Positions 1-9,085 are shown, numbered from the stretch's first letter. The stretch: DNA of 64,000 bases from Sutcliffiella sp. FSL R7-0096 (GCF_038595065.1 NZ_CP152003.1:2956001-3020000), one strand, 5' to 3'. Notes: generated by a model not told the origin, from the letters alone. Program-made: numbers and translations.

Positions 1-67
1 GGCTCCCCAAACGCCCCTAGGAAAGCGAAGCTTAGTGCTGAAATCAACAGTGGTGTCTAACAGAGCC
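1..67 (-). repeat. Dispersed GC-rich repeat, copy 1 (partial, runs off the left edge)
   Basis: Read on the minus strand this begins GGCTCTGTTAGACACC and continues with CTGTTGATTTC and a GC-rich stretch, matching the copy at 13712-13853 closely (GGCTCTGTTAAACACC, CTGTTGATTTCC). It lies just beyond the dctM terminator. It is the only copy here oriented on the minus strand. The rest lies outside the window. Confidence 0.7.
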
Positions 68-74
68 TTCTAAT

Positions 75-100
75 TAAAAAACCGAACCAATATGGTCCGG
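75..100 (-). terminator. Intrinsic terminator of the TRAP transporter genes
   Basis: On the minus strand an 8 bp stem (CCGGACCA pairing with TGGTTCGG, one G-T pair, loop of 3) is followed by a run of six T. It sits immediately after the dctM reading frame and probably ends the long catabolic transcript. Confidence 0.7.
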
Positions 101-106
101 CTAACA

Positions 107-1376
107 TTAGAAACCTAGCATTCTTGGAATAAATAAAACAGCGTCCGCCCAATACGTGATAATCATCAGTATGAGAATACCCATTATCAGAAATGGGGTT
201 GTGGCCTTTATCAGCTTTTCGATTTTCACTTCCGCAATAGAAGAGACAACAAACAATCCAGTTCCAACAGGGGGTGTCAATAGTCCAATGGTCAATGATG
301 ACACCGAAGTGAATAGGATCTATCCCAAATGCAACAACAAGCGGCATTAATACAGGAATCAAAATAATTAATGCTGCAATACCGTCTAAAACCGCTCCAA
401 GCAATAGAAGCATCAAATTAACCATCAATAAGAAAACAAGCGGGTTTTCTGAAATGCTTAGCATGCCATCGGCTACAAGTTGAGGTATTTGTTCAAAGGC
501 AATCATCCAGCCAAAGATGTTTGCCATCGCAATAAGAAACGTTACGGTGGCTGTACTTATCACCGTATTCATCAATAGCTTTGGAATGTTCTTCAGTTTC
601 AATTCCTTGTAGAGGAACATACCAACTATCAGCGCAACGAAACATGCGACCGCAGCCGATTCCGTCGGGGTAAAAGCACCGCTTAAAATACCGAAGATAA
701 TGATAAATGGAACACTTAATGCAGGTATGACATACAACCCATGCCGTACAATTTCTCTAATCGACGCTCGTTCACTTTTGGGAAAATTGTACTTATAACC
801 CATAAAGGCAATGAGACCAATAAACCCTAATCCATAAATGATTCCGGGAATTATCCCTGCCATAAATAATCCACCTATGGAGGTGCCAGAGAGAGTTCCA
901 TAAATAATGAATATCATACTTGGAGGAATGATGGGGGCGACAATGGAGGAAGCAAGGGTGAGCGCGGAGGAAAACTCTCTTTTGTACCCTTCTCTTTCCA
1001 TTTCCGGGACCATGACTTTACTCATCATCGCAGCTTGAGCATTTGCTGAACCTAATATGGATGCAATAAACATATTAGATATGATCGTCACATATGCTAG
1101 GCCGCCTCTCACGTGACCAATTAATGTTTTAGAGAACTTCACAAGTCTTGTCGTGATTCCACCGCTATTCATCAATTCCCCTGCGAGCATGAAGAGTGGA
1201 ATCGCCAATAGACCGAAATTTTCGAGTCCAGAATATAAACGCATAGGTGTGGATTGAAGCAGCACCGGACTTCCTACAAGTAAGAAGTACAAAACAGTTG
1301 TCATTCCAAGGACGAGAGAGATCGGGATACCGATAAGTAAAAATATAAAAAACAAGACAATTACCAGTATCGTCAA
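107..1376 (-). pseudogene. dctM: TRAP transporter large membrane subunit DctM, frameshifted near the 3' end
   Basis: The product is the large (about 12 membrane helix) subunit of a TRAP-type secondary transporter, which uses an ion gradient and a periplasmic-type binding protein to import organic acids. The first ~350 residues are a normal DctM protein, starting at a TTG that overlaps the dctQ stop with GGGGGAA upstream. After the FGV residues near position 305 the frame becomes nonsense, while the expected C-terminal motif TIGLLTPPVG continues in another frame down to a TAA at 107. By family spacing about 11 bases seem to be missing. Either the gene is broken or this is a sequence error. By position the substrate would be anthranilate or a related aromatic acid; this is inference. 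Confidence 0.8.
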
Positions 1377-1852
1377 TTAACTTCCCCCTCTCTTAAAACA
1401 ACTAGAAAATTAGTCAAAATATGAAACGCTGCACAAGTAAGACCAATTGGGACTGCGCTATATGGTATCCACATGGGTAAAAGAATACCACTAGATCTCT
1501 GCAAAGCTACATTGGATGATAGTATCCAAGTGTAGGTATAATATAAAATGATCAGAAGAAATAACAACATACATAGATGGCCAATCAGGATTAATGCCTT
1601 CTTTATATTTATCGGCACATACTCCAAGAATATCGAAACAGAAGCTTGGGACTTATATTTCAGTCCCAAGCTACCTCCAATAAAGCTGATCCAGATTAAT
1701 AGAAAGATAGATACTTCCCCGGCCCATGACAGGGGGGAGTTCAGGAAGTATCGGAAGGCAACTGATAATGTAATGATAACCGCCATGCACAACATTAAGA
1801 ATGCACCGAGAAATTTCTCGACTTTGGCTATTCCGTCACTGATTCTCATCAT
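1373..1852 (-). CDS. dctQ: TRAP transporter small membrane subunit DctQ
   Basis: The product is the four-helix small subunit of a TRAP transporter, which sits in the membrane beside DctM. About 159 residues with hydrophobic segments near 15-35, 48-68, 85-108 and 125-150 and the family motif WAGEVSIFLLIW. I chose the ATG at 1852 because GGGGGAA lies about nine bases before it; an upstream TTG at 1873 would overlap that ribosome binding site. It lies between dctP (24 bp gap) and dctM (4 bp overlap), so all three are co-transcribed. If dctM is really broken, this subunit has no working partner here. Confidence 0.85.
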   Translation of the reverse strand: MMRISDGIAKVEKFLGAFLMLCMAVIITLSVAFRYFLNSPLSWAGEVSIFLLIWISFIGGSLGLKYKSQASVSIFLEYVPINIKKALILIGHLCMLLFLLIILYYTYTWILSSNVALQRSSGILLPMWIPYSAVPIGLTCAAFHILTNFLVVLREGEVN

Positions 1853-1876
1853 TCTCGTGACTTCCCCCTTCAAATC

Positions 1877-2884
1877 CTATTTTCTATACGTTTCAATAAA
1901 CTCTTTAATTAGAGGGTCTGCTTCTTTGTATTTCGCATCAAACTCTGCAATCTGGTCTGCAAATGCATCCGCAGGTATATCATAGATTTTCATACCGTTG
2001 TCACTTAACGTTTGCCTGAACTCCTCCTCTTGGCCAGAGCGGGTGTTTACTGCAAAGTCGGTGGCCACTGTCAATGCATCACGAATTAACTTTTGGTCAG
2101 CTTCAGACATTCCCTCAAATGTGGCTTTATTCACTATGGCAACGGATGGCCAAACCATATGGTTGGTAACAGCTCCATATTCTACGACTTCAAAGTATTT
2201 ATTGGTGATTGCAGCATCCAAATCCATGTCCATACCATCGATTACACCTGTTTGAACGGCTGCATAAACTTCTGGAAGTGGCAATCCTTCAGGTGACGCT
2301 CCTGCTGAACGATAAAAGTCTTGCATCGGCGGACTCGGTGTCACACGTAATTTCAATCCTGCCATGTCTTGCGGGGAAGTCACTTCCTTGTCTTTAAATA
2401 GCATGACACGTTGACCGGCAAACAGATATTCCAGTCCAACTAGACCTTGCTCATCCAATGTAGCCAAAATCTTTTTAGAAACATCAGAGGTTCTAGCTTC
2501 ATGTGCGGCATTGATGTCTTCAAAGGCATATGGCATAAACCATGCGGCAAAAGAAGGAGAGCGGGAACTCATATAAGCTGCGGTGATTAATCCAAAGTCT
2601 ACGGATCCTGCCTCAATTTGTTGAACCATATCTGCTTCTGTACCAAGCTGGCTTGCTGGATAGATTTCCACTTTCATTCTTCCATCGGATTTGCTTTCCA
2701 GTTCTTCTGCAAATTTCTCAGCAGCCTGATGCCACATATGGTTGGTTGGGGTAATATGTGCTAATTTAAATGAATAAGTCTTCCCTGATTCATTACCGCT
2801 AGCTTCGTTTCCTCCACATGCTGCCAGTAACAATACCAATGACATGGCCATGATCATGACTATATTTCTTTTCACCTTTTCCAT
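1877..2884 (-). CDS. dctP: TRAP transporter solute-binding lipoprotein DctP
   Basis: Extracytoplasmic binding protein of the DctP family, 335 residues, anchored as a lipoprotein: residues 1-23 form a signal peptide ending in the lipobox LLAAC. The conserved DctP features are visible, including the arginine in LRVTPSPPMQ that in the family holds the substrate carboxylate, and the VYAAVQTGVIDGMD motif. It follows the FMN adenylyltransferase gene by 33 bp and precedes dctQ, so it belongs to the aromatic catabolic cluster. That suggests a carboxylated aromatic substrate such as anthranilate, but the family also carries C4-dicarboxylates and sugar acids. Confidence 0.9.
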   Translation of the reverse strand: MEKVKRNIVMIMAMSLVLLLAACGGNEASGNESGKTYSFKLAHITPTNHMWHQAAEKFAEELESKSDGRMKVEIYPASQLGTEADMVQQIEAGSVDFGLITAAYMSSRSPSFAAWFMPYAFEDINAAHEARTSDVSKKILATLDEQGLVGLEYLFAGQRVMLFKDKEVTSPQDMAGLKLRVTPSPPMQDFYRSAGASPEGLPLPEVYAAVQTGVIDGMDMDLDAAITNKYFEVVEYGAVTNHMVWPSVAIVNKATFEGMSEADQKLIRDALTVATDFAVNTRSGQEEEFRQTLSDNGMKIYDIPADAFADQIAEFDAKYKEADPLIKEFIETYRK

Positions 2885-2917
2885 CGTTCTCCCCCTTTAT
2901 TTTCCTTTAGACTTAAA

Positions 2918-3448
2918 CTAAACGGGCCAACCCAGTAAGGAGAAAGCTTGTTTGTTTTCTCCTCTGCTGACCAACTCTCTTATCCTTGTGGATGAAATGA
3001 CTTTTCCATTTGAACAGAATACAGGCTCGATAACTTTTACTTTAAAAAATTGCTTTAATAGGGATATGTCCCCAGTACGATTTTTTCCGAAACGAAAATC
3101 TTTACCTACCACAATTTCTACAGGATTTAATTGTTGAAGTTCATACATGAATTGAAACGCAGTTTGTTGCAAATATTTTTGATCGAATGTAGCAACAATA
3201 CAATGATCCAACCCTAGTTCTTGCATCCTCCTTATCTTTTCGTGTATAGGAGAAAGCGTTCGGGCACTTTGTAAGAATGTTCGAGGCGGCGGATCAAATG
3301 TGTAAACGACACTTGGTACCTTTAGCCTGCGCCCCTTTTGAGCAATTTCCTTGATAAGTGTTTGATGCCCTCTATGTACACCATCAAAGGCCCCAATCGT
3401 CACAATGGATCTTGGTAAGCTGACTTTTCCTGCCCCATGAATCAACAA
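2918..3448 (-). CDS. Stand-alone FMN adenylyltransferase (FAD synthetase domain only)
   Basis: Converts FMN and ATP to FAD. The 176 residues correspond only to the N-terminal nucleotidyltransferase half of bacterial RibC/RibF: GAFDGVHRGHQ near residue 19, VGKDFRFGKNRTGD near 115 and ISSTRIR near 153. The C-terminal riboflavin kinase domain (about 130 residues) is absent, and the protein ends naturally just after the first domain. In Geobacillus thermodenitrificans NG80-2 an FAD-synthesising protein was described, as I recall, with the FADH2-dependent anthranilate 3-monooxygenase; this copy probably boosts FAD supply for the monooxygenase at 12029-13504. The housekeeping ribC is presumably elsewhere. 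Confidence 0.85.
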   Translation of the reverse strand: MLIHGAGKVSLPRSIVTIGAFDGVHRGHQTLIKEIAQKGRRLKVPSVVYTFDPPPRTFLQSARTLSPIHEKIRRMQELGLDHCIVATFDQKYLQQTAFQFMYELQQLNPVEIVVGKDFRFGKNRTGDISLLKQFFKVKVIEPVFCSNGKVISSTRIRELVSRGENKQAFSLLGWPV

Positions 3449-3473
3449 TTTGCTTCCCTCTTTCTAAGTTGCT

Positions 3474-3665
3474 CTACCTTTCACTTTGTGCCTTTGTAGT
3501 ACCGCCGGTTCCCCAATTTTCTTTAGGTATCTCCATGAGCAACACCCTAACTTGTTCCGGAGTGGTTCCGAGAGTTTGGGTGATGGCTTGAGTGACATTT
3601 TGAATCAATTCTTGTTTTTGTTCGACGCTTCTACCTTCCAACAAATGGATGTGAGTAATTGGCAT
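3474..3665 (-). CDS. 4-oxalocrotonate tautomerase
   Basis: 63 residues, the usual size of this small family. The mature protein starts with the catalytic proline (MPITHIHLLEGR), and the conserved arginine lies in VRVLLMEIP. It interconverts the enol (2-hydroxymuconate) and keto (4-oxalocrotonate) forms so that the next enzyme can decarboxylate. It lies 12 bp after the decarboxylase gene and 25 bp before the FAD synthetase gene. In the 2-aminomuconate route, deamination gives the product that this enzyme handles. Confidence 0.88.
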   Translation of the reverse strand: MPITHIHLLEGRSVEQKQELIQNVTQAITQTLGTTPEQVRVLLMEIPKENWGTGGTTKAQSER

Positions 3666-3677
3666 ATAGCTTCTCCT

Positions 3678-4451
3678 CTACAACTCGACGTTCAACTTCA
3701 TTGTTCCTAAATGATCGTAGTGAACCTCTATTACATCCCCGTTGTAGACATTGATTGCTTCTGTAATTCCACCAGCAAGAACCACCATTCCCGGATGGAC
3801 GGAAAGCCCTTCCCGATGTAGCATTTTCACCAATTCCACAATAGACTTCACAGGATGATCCAATACTGCCGCTCCCACTCCGGATTGTACCGTCTCACCA
3901 TTTCTAGTCATGGTCACCCCGACCTTATCCCAAGAGGTGAAATAAGGGGAAAAAGCTTGATTTCCTAAAATGAACTTGCATGATGATGCATTGTCAGCCA
4001 CAACATCCTCCAAAGTGAAGGAGAAGTTACGATACCTGCTATCAATGACCTCTAATGCAGGGAAGATGCATTCAGTTGCCATCCATACATCACGAACTGT
4101 AATTTGCTCTCCTTTAAGTTCTTTGTTGAGGATAAACGCAAACTCAGGCTCCACTCTCGGATGAATGAGATTGCCAATTTGCAAGGTAGGTTCCGTCAAT
4201 TCCATGGAGGAAGTTAATCTACCATAAATGGCCTCCTCCACCCCCACCGACAATTGTTTTGCCTTACTGGTCAATCCCATTTTCCAGCCGATTAATCTGT
4301 CTCCACTTTTTATTGCATGATCCATGCTCAGTTTTTGAATTTCATAAGCATGCTCCACATTCATTTCCGGATGAGTGAGAGTGATTTTATCCATCTCTTG
4401 TCCATTTTTTTGGTGATCTGCCACATGTTTTGCAATTTGAAGTAAGTCCAA
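3678..4451 (-). CDS. 4-oxalocrotonate decarboxylase
   Basis: 257 residues of the 2-keto-4-pentenoate hydratase / 4-oxalocrotonate decarboxylase fold, with GWKMGLTSKAKQ near residue 56, RVEPEFAFIL near 99 (metal-binding glutamates), and EVIDSRYRNFSFT near 137. It removes CO2 from 4-oxalocrotonate to give 2-oxopent-4-enoate. I assign it as decarboxylase rather than hydratase because it sits beside the tautomerase and a second paralogue at 6580-7359 is available for the hydration step. The two assignments could be swapped, since the families are close. It follows the aldolase gene with a 14 bp gap. Confidence 0.78.
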   Translation of the reverse strand: MDLLQIAKHVADHQKNGQEMDKITLTHPEMNVEHAYEIQKLSMDHAIKSGDRLIGWKMGLTSKAKQLSVGVEEAIYGRLTSSMELTEPTLQIGNLIHPRVEPEFAFILNKELKGEQITVRDVWMATECIFPALEVIDSRYRNFSFTLEDVVADNASSCKFILGNQAFSPYFTSWDKVGVTMTRNGETVQSGVGAAVLDHPVKSIVELVKMLHREGLSVHPGMVVLAGGITEAINVYNGDVIEVHYDHLGTMKLNVEL

Positions 4452-4465
4452 TATAGATCCTCCTC

Positions 4466-5479
4466 TTAAACCTTTACGGTCTTTTTGGCCATCTCAGCAG
4501 CAATATCGACAATCATATCTTCTTGTCCACCAACTACTTTTCGTCTTCCTAATTCTATTAATATATCTTTTGCATCTACCTTAAACTGGGTTGCCGCTTT
4601 GTTGGCATGAACCAAGAAACTAGAGTAAACGCCTGCATATCCAAGTAGCAGGCCTTCCCTCGTAATTTCTTGGGGTTTCTGCAGAATAGGGGCTACAACC
4701 TCCTCCGCCACATCCATCATTTTATATACATCAATACCAGTTTGAATATTTAGCCTGTCAAGCACAGATACCAACACTTCTGTCTGTGTATTTCCAGCTC
4801 CTGCCCCAAGGCATCGGATGCTACCATCTATTCTGGTTGCCCCTTGTTCTATTGCAACTAAGGAATTGGCAACAGCTAATGAGAGGTTGTTGTGGGCATG
4901 GAACCCAATTGGTATATCCAAGCTGTTGCGCAAACAATGAACTCTTTCTTTAACTTGATGTGGTAAAAGAGCCCCCGCAGAATCAACTACATAAACCACA
5001 TCCGCTCCATAGCTTTCCATCAAGCTTGCCTGCTCGAGCAATTTCTCTGTTGGTGCCATATGGGACATCATCAGAAAACCAACGGCTTCTAAACCAAGCT
5101 CCTTTGCAAAAGAAATATGTTGCTTTGACACATCCGCTTCTGTTACATGGGTAGCAATTCGGGCTATTTTTGCACCACGGCTTGCCGCTTCTTTTAAATG
5201 CTGAACTGTCCCTATGCCAGGAAGCAACAAAACGGCTATTTTTGCTTTGGTAACAACTTCCGTTGCGGCGCTGATCAGTTCCATTTCATTGGTATGTGAC
5301 AATCCATATTGAAGGGAAGATCCTCCAAGTCCATCTCCATGGGACACTTCAATAACAGGGACATCCGCCTCATCCAAGGCTTTGGCGACATTTTTCACTT
5401 GATCAATGGTAAATTGATGACTGATGGCATGACTCCCATCCCTTAGGGCAACCTCTGTAATCCATACATCACGTCTCAA
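4466..5479 (-). CDS. 4-hydroxy-2-oxovalerate aldolase
   Basis: Cleaves 4-hydroxy-2-oxovalerate to pyruvate and acetaldehyde. 337 residues of the HMG-CoA-lyase-like TIM barrel family (DmpG/MhpE): the catalytic and Mn-binding motif LRDGSHA is near residue 13, HAHNNLSLAVAN near 195, and a C-terminal communication domain follows. The start is a TTG with GGGGAGGG upstream. In the family this enzyme forms a complex with the acylating acetaldehyde dehydrogenase, whose gene lies 19 bp upstream, so that acetaldehyde is channelled between them. Confidence 0.9.
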   Translation of the reverse strand: MRRDVWITEVALRDGSHAISHQFTIDQVKNVAKALDEADVPVIEVSHGDGLGGSSLQYGLSHTNEMELISAATEVVTKAKIAVLLLPGIGTVQHLKEAASRGAKIARIATHVTEADVSKQHISFAKELGLEAVGFLMMSHMAPTEKLLEQASLMESYGADVVYVVDSAGALLPHQVKERVHCLRNSLDIPIGFHAHNNLSLAVANSLVAIEQGATRIDGSIRCLGAGAGNTQTEVLVSVLDRLNIQTGIDVYKMMDVAEEVVAPILQKPQEITREGLLLGYAGVYSSFLVHANKAATQFKVDAKDILIELGRRKVVGGQEDMIVDIAAEMAKKTVKV

Positions 5480-5498
5480 CCTTTTGCCCTCCCCTCTC

Positions 5499-6398
5499 TT
5501 ATGTAGCTTTAACTGTTTTTGTTCTTTTTCCTACCAATCTACTTGCTTTTTCTTCTCCTACTTTAACTGCAGCTGCAGTCATGATATCCAGATTACCTGA
5601 GTAATCTGGTAGGTAATCCCCCGCTCCCTTCACTTCTATGAAAATACTGACCTTATCTCCATCGAATATCGGTTCAGTGCGAAGTTTATATCCAGGTACA
5701 TAACCTTGAATTTCTTCTACACGTCTAGCTATGGCCGAACTTATTTGTTCTTCTTTTCCTTTCAAGTTTCGCACTTGGCAGTAAACAGTATCTCTCATTA
5801 GTATTGGTGGTTCTGCAGGATTAAGAATGATGATGGCCTTTCCATTCTTAGCACCGCCTATTTTTTCAATCGCACGCGCTGTAGTGGTAGTAAATTCATC
5901 AATATTCATACGTGTCCCGGGACCAGCACTTTTGCTTGCAATGGTTGCAACGATTTCCGCATACTCCAGTTGACATACCTTACTGACAGCATGAATAATT
6001 GGTATGGTTGCCTGTCCACCACAAGTAACCATGTTCACAACAGGTTCATTTATATGCTCCATCAGGTTTACTGTCGGAACGACAAATGGACCGATAGCTG
6101 CCGGAGTTAGGTCGATTAGATGTTTTCCCGTTTTTTTCAATGCCTCTGCATGCCTGTAATGTGCTTTGGCAGAAGTTGCATCAAAAAGTATGTCTGCAAG
6201 TTCCGGCTTTTCTAGAAAACCATCCACTCCATTCATGATGATGGTATGTCCATATGCCTTTGCACGTCTGAGGCCATCTGAATGAGGATCTATACCAATC
6301 ATCGCAGTCAGTTCAAGTGACTTGGAACGGTGAAGTTTAAGCATTAGATCTGTACCGATGTTTCCTGAACCTATTATCGCTACTTTTACTTTTTCCAT
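5499..6398 (-). CDS. Acetaldehyde dehydrogenase (acylating)
   Basis: Oxidises acetaldehyde with NAD+ and CoA to acetyl-CoA, the last step of the pathway. 299 residues: an N-terminal Rossmann motif ([13 protein letters not shown] at residues 6-18), the active-site cysteine in [10 protein letters not shown] near residue 127, and a C-terminal dimerisation part. This is the DmpF/MhpF type that works as a complex with the aldolase encoded next. A 181 bp gap separates it from the hydratase gene upstream and holds a copy of the dispersed repeat. Confidence 0.9.
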   Translation of the reverse strand: MEKVKVAIIGSGNIGTDLMLKLHRSKSLELTAMIGIDPHSDGLRRAKAYGHTIIMNGVDGFLEKPELADILFDATSAKAHYRHAEALKKTGKHLIDLTPAAIGPFVVPTVNLMEHINEPVVNMVTCGGQATIPIIHAVSKVCQLEYAEIVATIASKSAGPGTRMNIDEFTTTTARAIEKIGGAKNGKAIIILNPAEPPILMRDTVYCQVRNLKGKEEQISSAIARRVEEIQGYVPGYKLRTEPIFDGDKVSIFIEVKGAGDYLPDYSGNLDIMTAAAVKVGEEKASRLVGKRTKTVKAT

Positions 6399-6421
6399 TC
6401 TTACTCCTCCTTTCTTTTTTC

Positions 6422-6570
6422 GGCTCTGATATAAGCAGCTGTTGCATTGCGCAAAAGGCTATGCTTATCCAGAGGGCGACCTTGAGCCTCCTCACAACGC
6501 TTGCGGGTCTCAAGATTGTCGCTACTCTCCCGCTGGAGTCTACGCCTTTAGTTCCGATCAACAGCTAGAA
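6422..6570 (+). repeat. Dispersed GC-rich repeat, copy 3 (inside the anthranilate operon)
   Basis: Starts GGCTCTGATATAAGC. The body is bounded by inverted arms AGCTGTTG (6437-6444) and CAACAGCT (6559-6566), with an inner pair around CTTGAGCCTCC and GGGTCTCAAG. It shares the series GGGCGACCTTGAGCCTCC, GGGTCTCAAGATTGTC and CTCCCGC with the copy at 46165-46292. It lies between two genes of a minus-strand operon, so the operon mRNA contains its complement. Confidence 0.8.
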
Positions 6571-6579
6571 ATCTTAATA

Positions 6580-7359
6580 TTATTTAAAACTGACTTTCAC
6601 TTCTCCGAGTGTTTGAAATTTGGCCAAGAATTCATCGCCCTCTTCTGCGTTTGCTGCCGCGGATAAAGCACCTGAGAGGATTACTTCATTAGCTTTTAGT
6701 GTAATTCCAAACTCGGATAGTTTATTAGCAAGCCAAGCGACACAATAGGCGGGATCTCCTAAAGCCGCTTTACCGATCCCTTCATTGATTGGTTGTTCAT
6801 TCTTATAAAAGGACATCTTCTCTTCCTTAAGATCTAGTTGATGTGGAGACAATTTTTTTTCACCTAGTACGTAAAGACCCGAAGAAGCATTATCCGCTAT
6901 CGTGTCACAAAGTTTAATTTTCCAACCTGCTACCCGACTGTCAACAATCTCCAATGCAGCAACTACATATTCTGTAGCATCCATTACATCCTCAACCGTC
7001 ACATTGGGTCCAGTCAGATCCTTTTTTAAAAAGAATGCTATTTCTCCTTCCACTTTCGGTTCGAGAAGCTGCTGGCGAGAAATAACCCCACCATTACCCA
7101 CTTCCATCGATTGAAGGAGATGACCATAGTCAGGTTCGTTTACCCCTAGAAGCTGTTGCATGGCCAGTGAAGTAAGTCCGATTTTCTTTCCACTGATTTT
7201 TTCCCCGTTTTGTAGCTTAATCTGTATATTATCCAATTGAATATTGTATGCTTCTTTCACTGTTAAGTCAGGGTTCATGTCGGTCAAAGGAGAGACACCT
7301 ATTCTTGATTTTTCAGCGTTCATCAGCAGGTCTGATAACTTTCTCGTTTGAATGGTCAT
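6580..7359 (-). CDS. 2-oxopent-4-enoate hydratase
   Basis: Adds water to 2-oxopent-4-enoate to give 4-hydroxy-2-oxovalerate. 259 residues of the MhpD/DmpE fold, with KKIGLTSLAMQQLLGV near residue 58, the metal-site glutamates in EPKVEGEIAFFL near 101, and a C-terminal LSGALSAA motif. It is a paralogue of the protein at 3678-4451, and of the two it is the better candidate for the hydratase because the other sits beside the tautomerase. It lies 22 bp downstream of the dehydrogenase gene. Confidence 0.78.
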   Translation of the reverse strand: MTIQTRKLSDLLMNAEKSRIGVSPLTDMNPDLTVKEAYNIQLDNIQIKLQNGEKISGKKIGLTSLAMQQLLGVNEPDYGHLLQSMEVGNGGVISRQQLLEPKVEGEIAFFLKKDLTGPNVTVEDVMDATEYVVAALEIVDSRVAGWKIKLCDTIADNASSGLYVLGEKKLSPHQLDLKEEKMSFYKNEQPINEGIGKAALGDPAYCVAWLANKLSEFGITLKANEVILSGALSAAANAEEGDEFLAKFQTLGEVKVSFK

Positions 7360-7381
7360 TTTCAGGAACTCCTTTCTGGCA

Positions 7382-8857
7382 TTAAAGTTTTACCGTAACA
7401 TTCGACAATTCACTATAAAAGTCAAAGCTATGCATGCCGCCTTCCCTGCCAATTCCGCTTTGCTTCATCCCACCGAATGGAGTCCTTAAGTCTCTTAAAT
7501 ACCAAGTGTTGATCCAGATGATTCCCGCTTCGATCTCCCTTGCAACACGATGTGCGCGGCGAAGGTCATTTGTCCAAATCGTCGCACCTAGCCCATAATG
7601 TGTATCATTTGCCTGCTCCAAAACCTCTTCTTCTGTTTCAAACGGGATAACAGTGACGACAGGCCCGAAAATTTCTTCTTTGACACACCTTGCATGTCGA
7701 TCTAGACCAACGACAATAGTCGGTTCAATGAAATACCCTTTATCAACAGACTCCGGTCGGCCTCCACCTGTTAAAATGGTCCCACCTTCTTCTTTTGCTA
7801 TTTCAATATAGGTGAGGACTCGTTCATAGTGTTCTTTACTGATAACCGCACCTACTTTTGTTGCAGGATTAAAAGGATCCCCGGTTTGTAGTTCTTTGGT
7901 TCTGGCAGTGAACTTTTCAAGAAACGACTCATAAATAGAACTCTCCACATAAATTCTTGAACCGCAAAGACATACTTCCCCTTGGTTCATGAAACTCGAT
8001 TTGAGCGTTGTATCAATGACCTCATCCAGGTTGGAGTCTGCAAAAATGATATTCGGGTTTTTCCCCCCGAGCTCATAGGATAACTTTTTAAGCGTAGGAG
8101 CTGCCGCTTTCATGATGGCGGAACCTGTTTTTGTTTCTCCTGTAAAAGTTATCGCATCCACACCAGGATGCTCGGTTAACGCAGACCCTGCTGAATCGGC
8201 TCCAAAACCATGAACGAGATTGATTACCCCATCCGGCACTCCTGCATTCTTGCAAATTTCCACCAGAACAGTGGCTGTCATTGGAGACCATTCAGCAGGT
8301 TTCATGACCGCAGTATTCCCTGCCGCTAGACATGGAGCCAATTTCCAAGTCAATAAGAGTAAAGGGAGATTCCAAGGATTGATCATCCCAACGACTCCCA
8401 CAGGTCTTCTAATAGAATAATGGAGCGCAACATTATCTTGTTGGTAGGACTCCCCGCCCATTGATGTTAAAAAATCAGCAAAAAAGTAAAAATTGTAGGC
8501 AGATCTGGTTATGTCCATTTCTAGAGCCAATTCGTAAGGCTTACCTGTATCCATGGACTCCAAGACAGCCAATTCTTCTTTTCTTTGTAATATTCCATCT
8601 CCAATTCTTCGTAATAAATCAGATCGCTCCTTGGTCGTATACTTTTTCCATGGACCCTTTAACGCTTTTCTTGCGGCCTTAACAGCCCTATCAATTTCCT
8701 CTTTCCCACCTTCTGCAACATTTCCGATCACTTCTTCTGTTGCAGGATTTATATTATGAAAGGTTTTCAAATTAATAGAATCGATGTAATCGCCGTCGAT
8801 AAAGTGGCGACAATCTATCGGCTTGATTTTTTTAGCAACACTTTCTTTTACTTGCAT
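7382..8857 (-). CDS. nbaE: 2-aminomuconate 6-semialdehyde dehydrogenase
   Basis: NAD-dependent aldehyde dehydrogenase of 491 residues that oxidises 2-aminomuconate semialdehyde to 2-aminomuconate. Visible family motifs are NPWNLPLLLLTWKLAP (cofactor side), FTGETKTG, ELGGKNPNI with the general-base glutamate, and the catalytic cysteine in NQGEVCLCGSR. I chose the ATG at 8857 (MQVKES), which has AAAGGGTGGG upstream; the frame stays open further upstream, but there it runs into a tandem repeat. The closest relatives include hydroxymuconate semialdehyde dehydrogenases. The 2-aminomuconate assignment rests on the neighbours. Confidence 0.85.
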   Translation of the reverse strand: MQVKESVAKKIKPIDCRHFIDGDYIDSINLKTFHNINPATEEVIGNVAEGGKEEIDRAVKAARKALKGPWKKYTTKERSDLLRRIGDGILQRKEELAVLESMDTGKPYELALEMDITRSAYNFYFFADFLTSMGGESYQQDNVALHYSIRRPVGVVGMINPWNLPLLLLTWKLAPCLAAGNTAVMKPAEWSPMTATVLVEICKNAGVPDGVINLVHGFGADSAGSALTEHPGVDAITFTGETKTGSAIMKAAAPTLKKLSYELGGKNPNIIFADSNLDEVIDTTLKSSFMNQGEVCLCGSRIYVESSIYESFLEKFTARTKELQTGDPFNPATKVGAVISKEHYERVLTYIEIAKEEGGTILTGGGRPESVDKGYFIEPTIVVGLDRHARCVKEEIFGPVVTVIPFETEEEVLEQANDTHYGLGATIWTNDLRRAHRVAREIEAGIIWINTWYLRDLRTPFGGMKQSGIGREGGMHSFDFYSELSNVTVKL

Positions 8858-9009
8858 CAGACAACCCACCCTTTCCAAAAGACTTTTTTCGTAAACTTTG
8901 TTGCTGCTTCGCATACTCAAACTAGCCGTTATTTTACTTGCTGTCGTGCTCTTTTCTCTGATTACAAAGAATACCCCTTGTGATCTCCAGAGTATGTAAG
9001 CAGTGAAAA

Positions 9010-9085
9010 GTCCAATTGCCGACTTTTCTCGTGCAAAGTCCAATTACCGACTTTTCTCGTGCAAAGTCCAATTGCCGACTTTTTA
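9010..9085. repeat. Three tandem copies of a 28 bp unit in the ridA-nbaE gap
   Basis: GTCCAATTGCCGACTTTTCT begins at 9010, 9038 and 9066, exactly 28 bp apart, with a single G-to-A change in the second unit; the third is incomplete. The gap 8858-9164 has no gene. The array lies about 150 bp upstream of the nbaE start, inside the operon, and so would be present in the mRNA. I see no strong hairpin within a unit and no promoter. Confidence 0.85.

Noticed and set aside
107-400. Programmed frameshift in dctM
   Set aside because: There is no slippery heptamer or downstream structure at the junction, and the protein would lack residues; a deletion is simpler.
8858-9043. Longer N-terminus for the semialdehyde dehydrogenase
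   Set aside because: The extra ~62 residues come partly from the 28 bp repeat and have no counterpart in the family. The ATG at 8857 has a ribosome binding site.
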